A stretch of DNA of 32,667 nt, taken from JANXZO01 sp964355115 (GTDB taxonomy: Bacteria; Bacteroidota; Bacteroidia; Bacteroidales; FEN-979). Made by a program: the position numbers and the translations under genes. A model generated the notes under the pieces. The model was given only the letters and a program-made list of their open reading frames with translations, ran no database searches and had not been told where the DNA came from. This document shows, piece by piece, positions 25,195-32,667 of the stretch (positions are counted from its first letter, which is position 1; each line of letters begins with the position of its first letter). Location of the stretch: contig CAYHCQ010000013.1 of NCBI GenBank assembly GCA_964355115.1, forward strand, positions 1 to 32,667. Direction: 5' to 3'.

Positions 25195-26442
25195 TCAACC
25201 GCAGGTCATTTCCCCTGCATTCTTCTTTGCCGAAAGCAGCTGATACGCCCCTTTGATAACAATTTTGGTGTTCTGTAAGTCAAAGGCAGCGGGAAGTTGG
25301 ATTTCTGTAAAGCCATCATTGGTTTCGACTTTGATTACTTCGATAAACCGGTATTCGGTAAAGGGCTTTCCCCCCTCCTCCTTATCGAGTTCAAAAGCGA
25401 ATATGTAATATTTGTTATCGAACAAAACGACGGCATCGGCGGGCACTGCTGTTACCTGTTTGTCGGTTCTTTCGATGTAAGCCAGAACATACATGCCCGG
25501 AAGTACATTCGGACAGGGTAGCTTTATGGTAGCAAATACCTTGTAGGTTTTGTCCGCATTGATCGATTTTCCGGCCTGGTAGATTACCGCTGTGTGTTCA
25601 TGCGCTTCGTTGTTGATGCCAAAATGAACAACCTGTCCGGCGGTAATGGAGTTGGCGTCTTTTTCAAACAGGGAGAGTTCAAGCAAAAGGTTGTCGGTAT
25701 TGGCGATTTCAAAGAGCACATCGGAAGGAGATACCGATTTTCCCAAACTCACGTTCACGGTTTTAATATAACCGCTTATTGGCGATTGTATAGCAATAGT
25801 CGATGAAATTCCATCTTCGGTCAGCGTGGAGGGGTTGATGCCAATAACAAGTAATTTCTGTTCCATGCCCCTGAGCTGTGCTTTCAAACCTTTGTAATCA
25901 GCAGTAGTTTGCTGCAGGTTCTTCTGGGAATAAACATCCTCCTTGTATAATTCGGTATGCCGTTTATATTCGGCTTCAGCAAACTCGAATTTGCTTTTGG
26001 TTTCCAGGTAACTTTGTTGCAGGTCTATAAATTCAGTATTCTCGATGGTTACCAGGGTTTGCCCTTTTTTAACCGCACTGCCCGGCAACAATCCTGTCGA
26101 TTTTACAAATCCACCCATAGGAACGCTTACGGAGGCAGTATTCTGGGGTGCCGACATGACCAGCCCGTTGGCTTTGATCACACCACTCACCTGGCGCATT
26201 TCAACCTTTCCCAACCGTATACCTGCAATCTTTATCTGATCGGCGTTGAGTTCAACAATATCCTCGGCCAGTTCTTTATGTTCACCTTCAGTTGCCAATG
26301 CCTTTTCCTCTTCATTATGCCCGCTTTCTGCATGGGCTCCGGCTGCATGTCCATGTTCGTCTGTCTTTTGTTCCTTGCAGCCAAAAAAGGCGACTATGCT
26401 GATCAGGGAAAGAAAAATGATGCTATATTTTATGGTTTTCAT
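25195..26442 (-). CDS. RND efflux periplasmic adaptor lipoprotein (CzcB-like) with His-rich N-terminus, system 2
   Basis: 415 residues. Signal peptide with lipobox GC at Cys22 (IVAFFGC). It is followed by a His/Glu-rich stretch (residues ~26-58: DEHGHAAGAHAESGHNEEE and more) that looks like a metal-binding arm. The CzcB-type core follows: ADQIKIAGIRLGKVEMRQV, a lipoyl half with GSAVKKGQTLVTIENTEF, an alpha hairpin with YLETKSKFEFAEAEYKRH, AIQSPISGYIKTVNVSLGKSV, and a beta-barrel. It should link the pump to the channel. It is the last gene of operon 2, 11 bp after the pump-channel fusion. It lacks the longer N-terminal beta domain seen in the system 1 adaptor. Confidence 0.9.
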   Translation of the reverse strand: MKTIKYSIIFLSLISIVAFFGCKEQKTDEHGHAAGAHAESGHNEEEKALATEGEHKELAEDIVELNADQIKIAGIRLGKVEMRQVSGVIKANGLVMSAPQNTASVSVPMGGFVKSTGLLPGSAVKKGQTLVTIENTEFIDLQQSYLETKSKFEFAEAEYKRHTELYKEDVYSQKNLQQTTADYKGLKAQLRGMEQKLLVIGINPSTLTEDGISSTIAIQSPISGYIKTVNVSLGKSVSPSDVLFEIANTDNLLLELSLFEKDANSITAGQVVHFGINNEAHEHTAVIYQAGKSINADKTYKVFATIKLPCPNVLPGMYVLAYIERTDKQVTAVPADAVVLFDNKYYIFAFELDKEEGGKPFTEYRFIEVIKVETNDGFTEIQLPAAFDLQNTKIVIKGAYQLLSAKKNAGEMTCG

Positions 26443-26453
26443 CGTCTTTAGTA

Positions 26454-29400
26454 TTAAAATGTTTTGCCTGTAATTAATTCAATGGAGATGATGGTCTTAT
26501 TAAATTCGTTGAGTGCATCGAGGTAGTTTTGTCTGATACCCAGTGCGCGGTTCAGCATAAGTATATATTCGAGATAATCACCCGCCCCGGCTTTATAACT
26601 TCGGTTGGCCTGATCGATGATCATATTCGCCTCCGGAACAGCTTGTTTCTCATAATATGCAATGCTTTGGGAGTACTTTCGGTATTCATCAAGTAACGAT
26701 TGATAATTGCCAGTGAGTGATTTGGTATAATATTCTGCATTGGTAGCTGCAACCTGCTCTCTTAACCTGGCCGATTTTGTTTTCGCCACTGAGGGTCCAA
26801 ACCACAGGGGAATGGCAATGGAAGCCTGAAACCCTGTAAACCTGTCCCCCATGCCAAACGACCGGAGTGTGCCATCAACATCCTGAATGCCCTGCATGGT
26901 CTGGCTGAAATACCCGATACTGAAATCAGGTATTGCCCTGCTGCCTTCCACCTTTTTCTCCAGGTGCGCCACCTCAACCTGTTGTTTCATATAGCCCAGT
27001 GTAGGATTTGCGTCAACGGTAGCGCTGTCTCTGATGGTCATTAAACCAATACGTTGCAATGTATCTGCCGGATAATAGGGCGCATTTGTATTCAGGATCG
27101 TTTGCAGTTTCCGCATAAAAATAGCCTCGTCGGCGGTGATCTGCTGCAATTGGTTCTTTACTTCGAGGCTCTGTGAACGGGCAGTGGTCATCTCAAGCCG
27201 GTTTGTCTCCCCTGTTTTTGCCCGGTATTCCGCCGCCCTGAGAAAACCCGAAAACAGGCTGTCCTGGTAGATAAGCAACTTCTGTTTCGAGAAGAGGTAG
27301 ACCATGTGCCAGTAAATTTCCTTTACCTGTGTCGCAATCTCCATTTTTGTTGCCATCAGTTGCCATTCGCTGCTTTTTACATTGGCCGTGGCCAGCCGGT
27401 GACGGTTGATATATTCTGCAGGAAAAGCAAAGGACTGTGAAACTGTAAAATTATTGTCATTGCTATAGGAGTTGATCTGCCCGAACTGACCTTCAACCAT
27501 TGTTTTAGGTAGGTCCCAGGAAGCCCCTTTCAGCGCCTCCTGAACATTGACGGCATAACCTGATGATCGAACTGCCAGGTTGCTGTCGAGCGCCATTTGA
27601 ATGGCATCGTGCAGTTTGATTGGTTTGGCCTGCTGTGACATTGCACCATTTGAAAAAGAAACAGCCATGACCAGAAGAACCATTGCGGCGACAAACTTGA
27701 ATTTCAGTTTTTTCAGCGTCCTGATGTAGCTGCCGTTTGCAAAAAGGATGTAAAGAACCGGTAGTACGATCAGGGTGAGAAACGTTGAAGATATGAGTCC
27801 GCCAATAACCACGGTAGCAAGCGGCTTTTGAACCTCAGCCCCTGCCGATGATGACAAAGCCATAGGAAGGAATCCGAAGGAAGCCACTGCTGCAGTCATT
27901 AAAACAGGACGCAACCGTGTTTTGAGCCCCTCGAGTACCCGTTCAGTAATGGCAGTTATTCCTTCCTTTTCAAGGCGGTTGAATTCGGCAAAAAGAACGA
28001 TGCCATTCAATACGGCCACACCGAACAGGGCAATAAAGCCAACACCGGCAGAAATAGAGAAATTCATATCGCGAATCCACAGCGCAAGCACGCCTCCAAT
28101 GGCGGCCATCGGCACCGCCGAAAATATCAGCATGGTTTGTTTAAGCGAATGAAAAGTAAAAAACAGCAAAACAAAAATCAGCAATAAAGCCACAGGAACC
28201 GCGATAGCAAGGCGTTCGCGGGCAGCCACCAGGTTTTCGAATTGTCCGCCGAAAGTCGTGTAATAGCCAACCGGCAATTTCAAACCTTTATCAATCACTA
28301 CCTCAGCCTCATGAACAACACTCTCCACATCCCTGCCCCGAACATTAAATCCGATGGTAACGCGTCGTTTGGTGTTTTCTCTTGAAACCTGTGCCGGCCC
28401 CGACTTGATTTCGATCAGGGCAACCTGGTCAAGGGTTATCAGGCGGCCATCAGGCAAGGCAATCGCAAGATTTTTAACATCGTCAATATCCTGGCGATGT
28501 TCTTTGTCGAGGCGAACCACGAGGTCGAACCGTTTCTCCTCGTCGAATACCACCCCGGCATTACTTCCGGCAAATGCCGCTTTAAGCACGCGGTTGATAT
28601 CGGTAACCGACAACCCGTACTGTGCCATTCGTTGCCGGTTATATTCAATCTGGATCTGAGCCAGACCGGTCACCTTTTCAACATTCAAATCAGCAACACC
28701 GGGGGTGTTCCGGATCAGTTTTTCTATTTCCGCTGCTTTGAAGGTAAGTGTATCCAGATTGTCACCATACAGTTTTATAGCCACATCCTGCCTCGATCCG
28801 GTCATCAGTTCATTGAACCTTTGCTGAATGGGTTGAAGGAACTCGAATTTCACCCCGGGCAGAACGGCCAATTTCTCCTCCATCTTTTCTACCAGCTCTT
28901 CCCGTGTTTTGGCGGAGGTCCACTCGCTTTTATCCTTAAGTGTTATGATGTAATCACCTGTTTCCATGGGCGTTGGATCGGTGGGAATTTCACCGGGTCC
29001 TATTTTACAAACAATTTGCTTTATCTCCGGAAAATTTTCACGCAGTATTTTATTAGCCTTTTGAACCACCTCCACCGTGTTAGACGGTGAACCGCCCTGA
29101 AGAGTAATAACCAGCCCACCCAGATCTCCTTCTTCGAGTTGCGGGATAAATTCGCCTCCCAGTCGACTAAAAAGGAATAAACTCCCGACAAACAGCAATA
29201 CCGAGATCATCACTACTGTTATTTTGTGACGAAGCGCCAGGTTGATTACAGGATTGAATGCCCTGTTGCACACCTGCATTATTTTATCCGAGATATTCCG
29301 TTTGTGTTCGGTTCGCTTGCTTAAAAAAACAGCCGATATCATTGGAACCCAGGTCAGGGAAAGGATAAATGCTCCCAGAATGGCAAAGCTCACAACCTGC

Positions 29401-30839
29401 CCCATGGGCCTGAACATCTTACCTTCGATGCCGACAAGTGCAAGGATGGGAAGATATACGATCAGTATGATGATTTCGCCGAATGCAGCTGCTGTACGGA
29501 TACGGCTCGATGCCTGAAATACTTCATCGTCCATCTGTTTTTGAGAAAGCACCCTGAGTCCGGCATGACGGGATTTGCTTTGTGTGATGCGGTGAACGAT
29601 GCTTTCGACAATGATGACAGCTCCGTCAACGATCAACCCGAAGTCAATGGCACCCAAACTCATCAGGTTTCCCGAGACGCCAAACAACCGCATCATGGAA
29701 ATTGCAAAGAGCATGGCCAACGGGATCACCGATGCCACGATAAGTCCGGCCCTGAGATTTCCAAGGAGCAGCACCAGAATGAAGATCACGATCAGTGCGC
29801 CTTCAATCAGGTTACGTGAAACTGTGCCAATGGCGCGGTCAACAAGTTCAGTCCGGTCAAGATAGGGTGTAATGACAACACCTTCAGGTAACGATTTCTG
29901 GATGGAGGCAATTTTATTTTTGACCTCCGTGATAACTTCATGGGCATTTGCCCCTTTCAGCATCATCACAACGCCTCCAACCGCTTCCGAGGAATCAGAG
30001 ACAAGGGCCCCATACCTGGTGGCACTGCCAAACTGAACCGTTGCCACATCGCGGATCAGGACAGGCATCCCATTGATGCTCCTGACCAAAATATTTTCGA
30101 TGTCGGTTAGAGATTTAACCAAACCGATGCCCCGGATAAAGTAGGCTTCAGGTTTTTTATCGATGTAAGCGCTGCCGGTATTTTCGTTGTTGTTTTCGAG
30201 GGCTTCAAAAATATCGGTAAGCGAAAAACCCATTGCCCGCAGTTTTTCAGGATTCACGGCGATCTCGTATTGCTTAACCAGTCCTCCATAGCTGTTTACA
30301 TCGGCTACTCCGGGTGTCCCAAGCATCTGGCGCCGAACGATCCAATCCTGCCAGGTACGAAGGTCCATGATGGTGTATTTATTTTTGTACCCCTGCTGAA
30401 TTTCAAGGGTATATTGGAATATCTCACCCAAACCGGTTGAAATAGGCGCCATTTCTATTTTAGCTAACCCCTGAGGAATCTGCTCCTCGGCCTCACGGAT
30501 ACGCTCTCCGATCTGCTGCCTTGCCCAGTATATGTCGACGTCGTCCTTAAAAACCACGGTAATCACCGATAGCCCTAAACGGGAAATAGACCGGAGTTCG
30601 ATCATGTCGGGGATATTGGCCACCGCCACCTCAACAGGAGCTGTGATGAAACTCTCGACCTCCTGAACAGCAAGGGAAGGGGCCCTGGAGATGATCTGTA
30701 CCTGGTTATTGGTAATATCAGGCACTGCATCGATTGGCAGATGAACCAGTGAATAAGTTCCCCACAAGACCAATGCAAGGGTAAACAACCCTATGATTAT
30801 CTTGTTCTTTATAGAAAATTGAATGATACGTTCTATCAT
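26454..30839 (-). CDS. CzcA-type RND pump fused to TolC-like channel, system 2
   Basis: 1461 residues in one frame. Residues 1 to ~1035 are a full CzcA pump: HLPIDAVPDITNNQVQI near the N-terminus, and TM4 LGAIDFGLIVDGAVIIVES with D399, D405 and E412, matching the DFG-x3-DGA-x3-VE signature of divalent-metal (Zn/Co/Cd) HME pumps. After the last pump helix (LPVLYILFANGSYIRT) comes KKLKFK, a hydrophobic run VAAMVLLVMAVSFSNGAMS (~1045-1068), and then a complete ~390-residue outer membrane efflux protein (LHDAIQMALDSNLAVRSSGYA, VEGQFGQINSYSNDNNF, FQASIAIPLWFGPSVAKTKSA). The junction looks like a signal peptide. There is no separate channel gene in the operon. It lies between the DUF6660-like gene and the adaptor gene. 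Confidence 0.93.
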   Translation of the reverse strand: MIERIIQFSIKNKIIIGLFTLALVLWGTYSLVHLPIDAVPDITNNQVQIISRAPSLAVQEVESFITAPVEVAVANIPDMIELRSISRLGLSVITVVFKDDVDIYWARQQIGERIREAEEQIPQGLAKIEMAPISTGLGEIFQYTLEIQQGYKNKYTIMDLRTWQDWIVRRQMLGTPGVADVNSYGGLVKQYEIAVNPEKLRAMGFSLTDIFEALENNNENTGSAYIDKKPEAYFIRGIGLVKSLTDIENILVRSINGMPVLIRDVATVQFGSATRYGALVSDSSEAVGGVVMMLKGANAHEVITEVKNKIASIQKSLPEGVVITPYLDRTELVDRAIGTVSRNLIEGALIVIFILVLLLGNLRAGLIVASVIPLAMLFAISMMRLFGVSGNLMSLGAIDFGLIVDGAVIIVESIVHRITQSKSRHAGLRVLSQKQMDDEVFQASSRIRTAAAFGEIIILIVYLPILALVGIEGKMFRPMGQVVSFAILGAFILSLTWVPMISAVFLSKRTEHKRNISDKIMQVCNRAFNPVINLALRHKITVVMISVLLFVGSLFLFSRLGGEFIPQLEEGDLGGLVITLQGGSPSNTVEVVQKANKILRENFPEIKQIVCKIGPGEIPTDPTPMETGDYIITLKDKSEWTSAKTREELVEKMEEKLAVLPGVKFEFLQPIQQRFNELMTGSRQDVAIKLYGDNLDTLTFKAAEIEKLIRNTPGVADLNVEKVTGLAQIQIEYNRQRMAQYGLSVTDINRVLKAAFAGSNAGVVFDEEKRFDLVVRLDKEHRQDIDDVKNLAIALPDGRLITLDQVALIEIKSGPAQVSRENTKRRVTIGFNVRGRDVESVVHEAEVVIDKGLKLPVGYYTTFGGQFENLVAARERLAIAVPVALLLIFVLLFFTFHSLKQTMLIFSAVPMAAIGGVLALWIRDMNFSISAGVGFIALFGVAVLNGIVLFAEFNRLEKEGITAITERVLEGLKTRLRPVLMTAAVASFGFLPMALSSSAGAEVQKPLATVVIGGLISSTFLTLIVLPVLYILFANGSYIRTLKKLKFKFVAAMVLLVMAVSFSNGAMSQQAKPIKLHDAIQMALDSNLAVRSSGYAVNVQEALKGASWDLPKTMVEGQFGQINSYSNDNNFTVSQSFAFPAEYINRHRLATANVKSSEWQLMATKMEIATQVKEIYWHMVYLFSKQKLLIYQDSLFSGFLRAAEYRAKTGETNRLEMTTARSQSLEVKNQLQQITADEAIFMRKLQTILNTNAPYYPADTLQRIGLMTIRDSATVDANPTLGYMKQQVEVAHLEKKVEGSRAIPDFSIGYFSQTMQGIQDVDGTLRSFGMGDRFTGFQASIAIPLWFGPSVAKTKSARLREQVAATNAEYYTKSLTGNYQSLLDEYRKYSQSIAYYEKQAVPEANMIIDQANRSYKAGAGDYLEYILMLNRALGIRQNYLDALNEFNKTIISIELITGKTF

Positions 30840-30926
30840 ACTGCAAATGAATTAATTGTAATTACTACTCACAAACCAATCCTCTGACATTCAGCAGGGA
30901 ACAGGAAAAAAGAAATAGTTGTAGTA

Positions 30927-31238
30927 TTAAATTAATTCAGGGGGTAGCCAGATAGAACGATAGGGCTCTGAAATAAATTTAGTTGGGTACCAAAACACCA
31001 TTTTCCCCGGAATAGCAGCTGCTTCGGGTAAAACGATGGTTTCAATTGATAAAACCAGGGTTCCGCAACAGTTGCAATCACAAAACGGAGAGCAATGATC
31101 CTCATCATTTTCGTGGTTGTGGCCTGCATTACCTGCATGTTCAATAGTATGATTGGTTCCTTCAAATAGCCTGTCGACGCATGGGATTGCGATGAGGACC
31201 AGAATGTACAGAGATAATATAAGTGTAAGTACCTTCAT
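30927..31238 (-). CDS. Small Cys/His-rich exported protein leading efflux operon 2 (DUF6660-like)
   Basis: 103 residues. The signal peptide or anchor MKVLTLILSLYILVLIAIPC has a Cys at 20. It is followed by H30, H34, H40, H42 and H48 and then a dense cluster CSPFCDCNCC (C49, C53, C55, C57, C58). The C-terminal half ends in FISEPYRSIWLPPELI, a conserved-looking aromatic tail. This matches what I remember of the DUF6660 family, found beside Bacteroidota CzcA genes; the function is not established. Periplasmic metal capture or sensing is inference. It is the first gene of operon 2, 87 bp ahead of the pump-channel fusion, behind a TATCTTTG -7 box. Confidence 0.8.
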   Translation of the reverse strand: MKVLTLILSLYILVLIAIPCVDRLFEGTNHTIEHAGNAGHNHENDEDHCSPFCDCNCCGTLVLSIETIVLPEAAAIPGKMVFWYPTKFISEPYRSIWLPPELI

Positions 31239-31251
31239 ATTTTATCAGCTG

Positions 31252-31259
31252 CAAAGATA
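31252..31259 (-). promoter_or_regulatory. Probable -7 box for efflux operon 2
   Basis: Minus strand TATCTTTG followed by CA, ~13 bp before the ATG of the DUF6660-like gene. It is an exact TAnnTTTG match, but no -33 TTTG is found at 19-21 bp. The leader would be very short. Confidence 0.4.
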
Positions 31260-31305
31260 AGCAGAAAACCAAAGCAACCGATGTAATAGGTAACCCGCAG
31301 AAGAT

Positions 31306-32322
31306 CTAATAAATCATGTTAAATATATACCCAACGATAATAATTCCAACAGTAACTACTCCCACAAAAGTCAGAAGTAACCTCATTTTGAGAACTTTTC
31401 TCAGGATGATCATTTCAGGCAACGACAAGCCGATAACGGCCATCATAAATGCAAGAGCTGTACCTAAAGGAACACCTTTTTCAATCAACACACCCACGAT
31501 CGGAATGATCCCAGCAGCATTCGAGTATAATGGAACCCCGATCAGAACTGACAAGGGAACAGAATACCAGGTTGATTTCCCCATCAGGTTTGCCATGAAA
31601 CTTTCCGGAACATATCCATGAGCCGCTGCTCCAACGGCAATGCCGAGGATAATGTATATCCAAACTTTTCCAACGATTTCTTTCACTGCAGTGTAACCGG
31701 CTTGTATTCTGTCACTGAGATGGATTTTTTCTTCCTCGCCTTCAGTATGACCTGCTTTAATTTCATAAACCCAACTCTCGACATGGTTTTCCAGTTTGAG
31801 TTTGCCGATTACCCACCCTGCGCTGATTGCAATGACCAGTCCGGTAACAATATAGATTGTCGCAACTTTCCATCCAAACATTCCAAACAGGAGAATCACG
31901 GCAACCTCGTTGATCATTGGGGCTGCTATCAGGAAAGAAAATGTGACGCCTAGCGGGATGCCTGCTTCAACAAACCCAAGAAACAAGGGGATAGCAGAAC
32001 ATGAGCAAAATGGTGTTACAATGCCCAACACAGAAGCCATAATATTACCCGTGAAAAGAGATCTTCCTTCCAATGCTTTCCGGGTTCTTTCCGGAGTGAA
32101 AAAACTACGGATGATTCCCACCACGAAAATGATCAACACCAGTAAAAGCAGAACCTTGGGGACTTCAAAGATGAAAAATCGCAGGGCATCCGTAAGGCGT
32201 TTGCCTTGTGCTAATTTGAAAACATCATCGATCAACCAATTGGTTACAAGTTGTAGGTTAAAATAGATTAGTATCCAGAGTCCTAAAAGTATTATTGGCA
32301 AGAGCCATTTATATGATTTCAT
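31306..32322 (-). CDS. Permease of the ArsP/DUF318 (PF03773-like) family
   Basis: 338 residues with about eight hydrophobic segments. The family hallmark TPFCSCSAIPLFLGF puts Cys106 and Cys108 in a membrane-proximal C-x-C, followed by GIPLGVTFSFLIAAPMINEVA; the second half repeats the pattern with VPLYSNAAGIIPIV and LPEMIILRKVL. Members export trivalent organoarsenicals (ArsP) or, in SO_0444-type proteins, Cu/Zn; some are uncharacterised. The central cytoplasmic loop (KAGHTEGEEEKIHLS) is acidic and contains a single His. It starts 6 bp after the rhodanese-fold gene and is probably co-transcribed with it. Its position beside two metal pumps supports metal or metalloid export, but the substrate is unknown. 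Confidence 0.87.
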   Translation of the reverse strand: MKSYKWLLPIILLGLWILIYFNLQLVTNWLIDDVFKLAQGKRLTDALRFFIFEVPKVLLLLVLIIFVVGIIRSFFTPERTRKALEGRSLFTGNIMASVLGIVTPFCSCSAIPLFLGFVEAGIPLGVTFSFLIAAPMINEVAVILLFGMFGWKVATIYIVTGLVIAISAGWVIGKLKLENHVESWVYEIKAGHTEGEEEKIHLSDRIQAGYTAVKEIVGKVWIYIILGIAVGAAAHGYVPESFMANLMGKSTWYSVPLSVLIGVPLYSNAAGIIPIVGVLIEKGVPLGTALAFMMAVIGLSLPEMIILRKVLKMRLLLTFVGVVTVGIIIVGYIFNMIY

Positions 32323-32328
32323 TATAAC

Positions 32329-32667
32329 TCAATCCTTTATGTTGCGTGGCCGGAGCTGGCACATACATGATCCGGATAATTTCTCGCTTTTATCAATGAT
32401 CAGGGGCATTTCATCCCGTTCCCACTCTACCAGACCACCGGCCAGGTTTGCTATCCTGTCAACAAGTCCCTTTCCCATGAGTAGTTTTACTGCTTCCTTG
32501 CTGTGTAACCCGGCAGCATCGGCAAAAATCATAGCTTTATTTTCCGGTAAATGTTTATAGGTCTCCTCAAGTATGCTGAACGGGCAATAAATCACTTCAG
32601 GAACACCGAACATCTTGAAGCGGCTCAGTGACTCTTCGCGTACGTCGATGATTACAGCACCATTCTG
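32329..32667 (-). CDS. Rhodanese-fold protein without catalytic Cys (5' end outside window)
   Basis: The frame is open to the window edge, so the N-terminus is missing; 112 residues remain. NGAVIIDVREE is the rhodanese DxRE-type strand, and LAGGLVEWERDEMPLI is the usual C-terminal GG-x3-W element. The active-site loop, normally CRSGNRS between a beta strand and a helix, reads DAAGLHS (in AMIFADAAGLHSKEAVKLL), so the catalytic Cys position holds Asp. Sulfurtransferase activity by the standard route is therefore unlikely. A short tail adds SGSCMCQL, a C-x-C that could bind metal. It is followed 6 bp later by the permease gene. An internal ATG at 32611-32613 cannot be the true start because it would remove the first strands. 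Confidence 0.75.
   Translation of the reverse strand, partial: QNGAVIIDVREESLSRFKMFGVPEVIYCPFSILEETYKHLPENKAMIFADAAGLHSKEAVKLLMGKGLVDRIANLAGGLVEWERDEMPLIIDKSEKLSGSCMCQLRPRNIKD

Noticed and set aside
20929..30839. System 2 as an inverted duplication of system 1
   Set aside because: Gene order differs, one pump is fused to its channel, the TM4 motifs differ, and the adaptors have different N-terminal domains, so these are separate lineages.
30849..30938. GAATTAATT at 30849 and AATTAATTC at 30930 as an inverted repeat between the DUF6660-like gene and the pump gene
   Set aside because: AATTAATT is itself palindromic and AT-rich, so chance pairing is likely; the second copy overlaps the coding end.

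Overview
The window looks like a chromosomal segment of a member of the Bacteroidota, most likely of the Bacteroidales/Cytophagia type. The reasons are: several start regions carry the Bacteroidota sigma-ABfrA type -7 box (TAnnTTTG); most genes lack Shine-Dalgarno sites; there are SPII lipoproteins; the glycogen operon is of the Bacteroides type (GH133, GT4, GH57, and a GT3-GT35 fusion); and small His/Cys-rich proteins accompany heavy-metal RND pumps. No rRNA, tRNA, CRISPR array, transposase or phage gene is visible. Coding density is very high, and no gap exceeds about 190 bp.

Layout. 1-1313 (+): the 3' end of a PLP-dependent threonine/serine dehydratase overlaps an RsmI-like methyltransferase. 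1397-3120 (+): a two-gene ABC exporter (ATPase plus ABC-2 permease). 3121-5954 (-): fabG followed by a membrane-anchored VWA-like protein. 6010-14846 (-): a four-gene glycogen operon behind a good Bacteroidota promoter, encoding a debranching enzyme, a GT4 glucosyltransferase, a GH57 amylase-like enzyme with a Lys/Ala tail, and a 1415-residue protein joining a GT3 glycogen synthase to a GT35 alpha-glucan phosphorylase. 14988-16400 (+): a beta-helix lipoprotein. 16456-17328 (-): sucD. 17515-18912 (+): mnmE. 18937-25189 (+): a His-rich small exported protein, then an adaptor, RND pump and TolC-like channel. 25195-31238 (-): the mirror-image system, with a DUF6660-like Cys/His-rich small protein, an RND pump fused to a TolC-like channel, and an adaptor with a His-rich N-terminus. 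31306-32667 (-): a rhodanese-fold protein lacking the catalytic Cys (truncated by the window edge) and an ArsP/DUF318-type permease.

The right-hand 14 kb (18.9-32.7 kb) therefore reads as a metal or metalloid resistance island: two convergent tripartite efflux systems meeting tail to tail with 5 bp between them, each led by a small His-rich envelope protein, followed by a third export-type permease. The glycogen block should both build and degrade storage glucan from a single transcript.

The most unusual structural observations are: (i) the pump-channel fusion, whose junction looks like an internal signal peptide, suggesting a polyprotein; (ii) the synthase-phosphorylase fusion; and (iii) three intergenic arrays with a shared 7-bp period but different words, two of which flank sucD. 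I did not find a clearly novel defence or mobile system.
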